Source: CAIKMD01 sp963702925 (GTDB taxonomy: Bacteria; Pseudomonadota; Alphaproteobacteria; ATCC43930; CGMCC-115725). Taken from it: DNA of 64,000 nucleotides. Positions 60,402 to 64,000 of the stretch are shown here, piece by piece (the stretch's first letter is position 1; each line of letters begins with the position of its first letter). A model generated the notes under the pieces. It ran no database searches, was not told the DNA's origin, and saw nothing but the letters and a program-made list of their open reading frames with translations. The stretch spans positions 4,526,001 through 4,590,000 of the forward strand of contig OY969771.1 in the NCBI GenBank assembly GCA_963702925.1, in the 5' to 3' direction. The position numbers were made by a program, and so were the translations under genes.

Positions 60402-60433
60402 GGCGATGTCCTAGGCCTCTAGACGATGGGGAC
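60358..60433 (-). tRNA. tRNA-Glu (anticodon TTC)
   Basis: A 76-base tRNA with encoded CCA is read on the minus strand: it begins GTCCCCATCGTCTAGAGG, has the anticodon loop CCTTTCACGG (anticodon TTC), T loop GGTTCGAATCC and acceptor end GGGGACGCCA. The acceptor stem GTCCCC/GGGGAC pairs perfectly. It serves as the integration target of the element, whose insertion keeps the gene intact. Confidence 0.97.
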
Positions 60434-60554
60434 GTAAACCGGCGCCGAAGGGTCTAACGGGCCCGGCCCGATAAATCAAGCCAACTCGGGGTCTGGCCCC
60501 TTTCGCCTGCCGAAGACCTCGACGGCGCGCAGCCCTGCCGCCACTATGCGCTTA

Positions 60555-62495
60555 ATGTGCGGGATTACCGGACTTTGGGACCAGCGCGCGCGGACCGCGC
60601 CGGAGGCGCTGGCAGGCGCGGCGCGACGAATGGCCGATGTCATGCGCCATCGCGGGCCCGATGCCGGCGATGTGTGGTACGACGCGGCCGCGGGGCTCGC
60701 GCTTGGCCATCGTCGCCTGTCAATCATCGACCTCTCGCCCGCCGGCGCGCAGCCGATGCTGTCTTCTTGCGGCCGCTGGGTCGTTTCCTTCAACGGCGAA
60801 ATCTACAATTTCGCCGAGCTGCGGCCCGAGCTTGAAGCATTGGGGCGGCGCTTCCGCGGCCATTCCGATACCGAAGTAATCGGCGAAGGCGTCGCCGTCT
60901 GGGGTGTCGAGGCAACCATCAAACGTCTTGTCGGCATGTTCGCGCTGGCGCTATGGGACCGGCAGGAGCGCGCGCTTTATCTCGTCCGCGACCGGCTCGG
61001 CATCAAGCCGCTCTATTGGGCGCAATTCGGCGAGACGCTGATCTTCGGCTCGGAGCTGAAGGCGTTACGCGCCTATGACGCCTGGACGCCAGCGCTCAAC
61101 CGCGACGCGGTCGCCGCTATGCTGCGTCTCGCCTATGTACCAGCGCCGGCGACGATCTATCGCGGCGTGAACAAGCTGATGCCGGGCGCGATCCTGGTCG
61201 CGCGTGCGGGAAAGGCACCCGAGATCGCGCCTTTCTGGTCGCTCGATGAGGTCGCGCGCCAAGGCCAGAACACGCGCTTTACCGGTAGCGAGAACGATGC
61301 TGTTGGCGAGCTCGACGCGTTGCTCGGCGATGCGGTGCGGCGGCGCATGATCGCCGACGTGCCGCTGGGCGCGTTTCTGTCCGGCGGGATCAATTCGTCG
61401 ACCGTGGTCGCATTGATGCAGGCGAACAACCCGCGCAAGGTGCGGAGTTTTTCGATCGGCTTCCACGAACATAGCTATGACGAAGCCGTTTATGCGCGGG
61501 AAGTCGCCGCCCATCTTGGCACCGACCATACCGAGCTTTACGTTTCGGCCGAGCAAACGCGAAGCGTCGTTCCGCTTTTGCCGGAAATCTACGACGAACC
61601 TTTCGCCGACGCGTCGCAAATTCCGACCTTCTTGGTTTCCGAGATGACCCGCAAACATGTGACGGTCGCGCTTTCTGGCGATGGCGGCGACGAGCTGTTC
61701 GGCGGGTACAACCGGTATGTTCAGCTTCGCCGGGTCATGCGCGCCCTCGACCTCTTGCCTGCAGGCTCGGGCCGCGTCGCGGGCGCGGCGCTGCGCGCCG
61801 TGCCGCCCGGTGCCTGGTCAGCTTTGGCTGCGGTCATTCCCGAACGCAGCCGACCGCCGCAACTCGGCGACAAGATGCAGAAGCTTGCCGACGCGCTCGC
61901 AGGCGGCAGCGATGAATTCTATCGCCGCGTGATCTCGCATTGGCCTGAAGCGCAAGACCTGGTGCCGGGAGCCGCCGCGCCGCGTTTCATCGCCGACGAT
62001 CCGCGCATCGACGGGTTGGTGGCCGATCCGGCCGAACGCATGCAATATCTCGACACACTTACTTACCTACCTGACGACATTCTCACCAAAGTCGATCGCG
62101 CCTCAATGGCGGTTTCGCTCGAAGCGCGCGTGCCGCTGCTCGATCACCGTGTCGTCGCGTTCTCTTGGCGTTTGCCGCCGCAATGGAAGGCACGGCCGGG
62201 AAACGGCAAATACCTGCTGCGCCGCGTGCTCGAGCGCTACGTGCCGCGCCGTCTGATCGAGCGGCCGAAAGCCGGCTTCGCTGTGCCGATCAATTCCTGG
62301 TTGCGCGGACCACTCAAGGACTGGGCCGCCGGCTTGCTCGATCCGGCACGGCTGAAACGTGAAGGCGTGCTGGCAGCCGAACCGATTGCCGCCGCGTGGC
62401 GCCATCATCAAGACGGCACGCGCAGCGCGCAACACCAGCTCTGGTGCGTGCTGATGTTCCAGGCCTGGAAAGAGCGCTGGTTGTCGAACGGGTGA
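60555..62495 (+). CDS. asnB: Asparagine synthetase (glutamine-hydrolysing), with altered PP-loop
   Basis: This 646-residue AsnB-type enzyme has an N-terminal Ntn glutaminase domain starting MCGITGLWDQ, with Cys as residue 2, which fixes the start at 60555 rather than the ATG three codons earlier. FNGEIYNF and SDTEVI belong to the glutamine site. The synthetase domain shows LSGGINSSTV at 275-284 where the family has SGGxDSS; the PP-loop Asp is Asn280 here. SGDGGDELFGGYNRY, VDRASMAVSLEARVPLLD and RPKAGFAVPI are intact. It could be a synthetase with altered activity or an amidotransferase with another acceptor. It lies right beside the tRNA-Glu gene. Confidence 0.92.
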   Translation: MCGITGLWDQRARTAPEALAGAARRMADVMRHRGPDAGDVWYDAAAGLALGHRRLSIIDLSPAGAQPMLSSCGRWVVSFNGEIYNFAELRPELEALGRRFRGHSDTEVIGEGVAVWGVEATIKRLVGMFALALWDRQERALYLVRDRLGIKPLYWAQFGETLIFGSELKALRAYDAWTPALNRDAVAAMLRLAYVPAPATIYRGVNKLMPGAILVARAGKAPEIAPFWSLDEVARQGQNTRFTGSENDAVGELDALLGDAVRRRMIADVPLGAFLSGGINSSTVVALMQANNPRKVRSFSIGFHEHSYDEAVYAREVAAHLGTDHTELYVSAEQTRSVVPLLPEIYDEPFADASQIPTFLVSEMTRKHVTVALSGDGGDELFGGYNRYVQLRRVMRALDLLPAGSGRVAGAALRAVPPGAWSALAAVIPERSRPPQLGDKMQKLADALAGGSDEFYRRVISHWPEAQDLVPGAAAPRFIADDPRIDGLVADPAERMQYLDTLTYLPDDILTKVDRASMAVSLEARVPLLDHRVVAFSWRLPPQWKARPGNGKYLLRRVLERYVPRRLIERPKAGFAVPINSWLRGPLKDWAAGLLDPARLKREGVLAAEPIAAAWRHHQDGTRSAQHQLWCVLMFQAWKERWLSNG

Positions 62496-62497
62496 TT

Positions 62498-64000
62498 TCA
62501 GCCAGTTGCCGGTGCGGCGTCGTCGATGAACAGCTGAACGCCGTCGCGGCCTTGCCAATGATCGGCGCGCAAATGGCCGGCGAGGTGAAACCCCGCACCA
62601 CGCGCATTGAGCAAGGCCTTGCCCAACTCGCCACCGCGCTCGCCATTCATCGCACGGAAAGCGATGCCTTTGAGCCGGCCCTTGCCGGCCCCGTCGCCAA
62701 AAATGCAACGCAGATGCTCGCCGCCGACAATATCGGCGCGCACAACCCGCAAATTGGGAAAGACGAAGCGCGGTTCGGAATTGCCCGCGCCAAACGGCCC
62801 GATACGGTCGATCAGCTCGGCCAAGTCCGGTGTCGCCGCGCCCACGGCCAGCGCGCCGTCGATATTGAGCTCGGGCACCGGCTCGCTTTCGCCCAGCACC
62901 TCGGCGACACGCGTCGAAAGAAAATCGCGAAACGCGACGAGTTTCTCTGCAGTGACGGTAAAGCCCGCCGCCATCGCATGGCCACCGCCATTCACCAAGA
63001 GCCCGGCCTGATGCGCCGCGATCACCATCGGCCCGAGGGCAAGCCCCGCGACCGACCGGCCCGAGCCACGGCCCACCCCCTCATCGGACAAGGCGATGAC
63101 GCAAGCCGGGCGGTTGTATCGTTCCTTCAATCGGCTGGCGACGATGCCGATGACACCGGGATGCCAATCCTTGCCGGCGACGAAAATCAGCGCGCCGGTG
63201 CCGTCGCGCTCGACCTGATCGATCGCTTGCGTCAGCACGCGCGCTTCGATCTCGCGCCGTTCCGCGTTGAGCGCATGAAGATGCGCCGCCAGATCGCGCG
63301 CCTCGGCTGGATCCTCGGTCGACAGCAATCTTGCGCCGAGATCGGATTCGCCCACCCTTCCGCCAGCATTCACGCGCGGCCCCAGAATGAAGCCGGCGTG
63401 ATAAGCGTCGAGCCGCTCGCCGATGCCGGCCGCGTCGCCCAGGGCCGCGAGCCCGATATTCCCGCGCCGGCGCATGACTTTCAGACCCTGGGCGACCAGC
63501 GCGCGATTGACACCGGTCAGCGGGACGACATCGCAGATCGTGCCGAGGGCAACGAGATCGAGCCATTGCACCAGATCGGGCTCGGGCCGCGTCCTATACC
63601 ACCCAGCCTGGCGCAAGGCGCGGTTGATCGCCGCGGTCAGCAGGAAGGTCACACCCACGGCAGCCAGCATGCCATAGCCGCCTTCTTCGTCGATGCGGTT
63701 GGGATCGATGACGGCAAAGGCGCGCGGCAGCGCCGGTTCGGCGAGATGATGATCGACGACGATGACGTCGAGCCCGGCATCGGCGGCCGGCGCCAAGGCG
63801 AGATGCGCCGTGATGCCGCAATCGACCGTGATCACAACCCCAGCGCCTTCTTTCTTCAGCTTCAGCAGCGCCGCGGCATTGGGGCCGTAACCTTCGCGCT
63901 GGCGGTCGGGGATGTAGATTCGGATCGCGGCACCGATCGCGGCGAAGAAACGCCGCAGCAGCGCCGAGGAGGTTGCGCCATCCACGTCATAATCGCCGAA
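62498..64000 (-). CDS. recJ: Single-strand DNA exonuclease RecJ, C-terminal part (cut by window edge)
   Basis: The frame is open to the right edge, so the N-terminus is missing. The visible 500 residues carry the DHH-family motifs FGDYDVDGAT (at the edge), VDCG, VVDHHLAE (DHH box) and the DHHA1 part with GSGRSVAGL and NGGGHAMAAGFT. The C-terminal OB-fold-like segment ends near DDAAPATG. RecJ degrades 5' single strands in recombination and repair. Its stop is 2 bases from the convergent asnB stop. Confidence 0.96.
   Translation of the reverse strand, partial: FGDYDVDGATSSALLRRFFAAIGAAIRIYIPDRQREGYGPNAAALLKLKKEGAGVVITVDCGITAHLALAPAADAGLDVIVVDHHLAEPALPRAFAVIDPNRIDEEGGYGMLAAVGVTFLLTAAINRALRQAGWYRTRPEPDLVQWLDLVALGTICDVVPLTGVNRALVAQGLKVMRRRGNIGLAALGDAAGIGERLDAYHAGFILGPRVNAGGRVGESDLGARLLSTEDPAEARDLAAHLHALNAERREIEARVLTQAIDQVERDGTGALIFVAGKDWHPGVIGIVASRLKERYNRPACVIALSDEGVGRGSGRSVAGLALGPMVIAAHQAGLLVNGGGHAMAAGFTVTAEKLVAFRDFLSTRVAEVLGESEPVPELNIDGALAVGAATPDLAELIDRIGPFGAGNSEPRFVFPNLRVVRADIVGGEHLRCIFGDGAGKGRLKGIAFRAMNGERGGELGKALLNARGAGFHLAGHLRADHWQGRDGVQLFIDDAAPATG

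Overview
The window looks like alphaproteobacterial chromosome. It is GC-rich and keeps several gene orders typical of the class: ntrY-ntrX-dat-hfq-hflX at the left, and mltB-rlpA-dacA-tmk-holB-metG in the middle. NtrYX, MocR-type regulation and an FNR/FixK-type box before ubiTUV fit a Hyphomicrobiales- or Rhodospirillales-like bacterium. Genus cannot be read from the sequence.

Layout. 1-6204: ntrY (cut by the left edge), ntrX, D-amino-acid transaminase, HAD phosphatase, a small lipoprotein on the other strand, hfq and hflX. 6354-15061: a PDZ lipoprotein, a 3-hydroxyisobutyrate-dehydrogenase-like enzyme, and an uptake locus with two NMT1-like binding proteins, two permeases, an ATPase and a Tat-exported amidohydrolase; mazG lies inside this locus. 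15162-21102: three exported proteins, namely a 538-residue lipoprotein facing an SH3-type lipoprotein and a 1028-residue periplasmic WD40-caspase. 21107-22653: MBL-fold hydrolase and TatD, whose usual neighbour metG is now 6.4 kb away. 22717-28737, between them: a MocR regulator, a palindromic operator, and an operon of amino-acid permease, 2Fe-2S ferredoxin, M24 peptidase and class-I glutamine amidotransferase. The last gene is split by an IS630-family element at a TA site.

28787-40909: a small membrane protein, metG-holB-tmk-dacA-rlpA-mltB, a thioesterase/class II aldolase pair, an exported unknown, a CNT nucleoside transporter and a chemoreceptor. 41220-47822: a micro-lipoprotein, a YdcF-like protein, an AT-rich spacer with tiny genes, an orphan pstS with a strong terminator, and ubiTUV (O2-independent ubiquinone hydroxylation) behind a perfect FNR-type box.

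47842-60401 is a 12.5-kb integrative element in tRNA-Glu(TTC). It has 46-bp direct repeats at both ends and candidate integrase arm sites inside them. It carries a tyrosine integrase, an AlpA-like HTH protein, a P4/D5-type SF3 helicase, a perfect 455-bp tandem duplication containing a cloverleaf-like palindromic region, unknown genes preceded by a repeated covarying hairpin element, a tail tape-measure protein, a truncated tail gene and a prohead-protease-like protein. Terminase, portal and capsid genes were not seen, so it is a degraded prophage or a satellite. Three of its proteins share a C-terminal motif. 60555-64000 returns to host sequence: asnB, with Asn replacing the PP-loop Asp, and recJ, cut by the right edge.

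The most novel-looking parts are the tRNA-Glu element (shared C-terminal tag, structured repeats) and the exported caspase locus.
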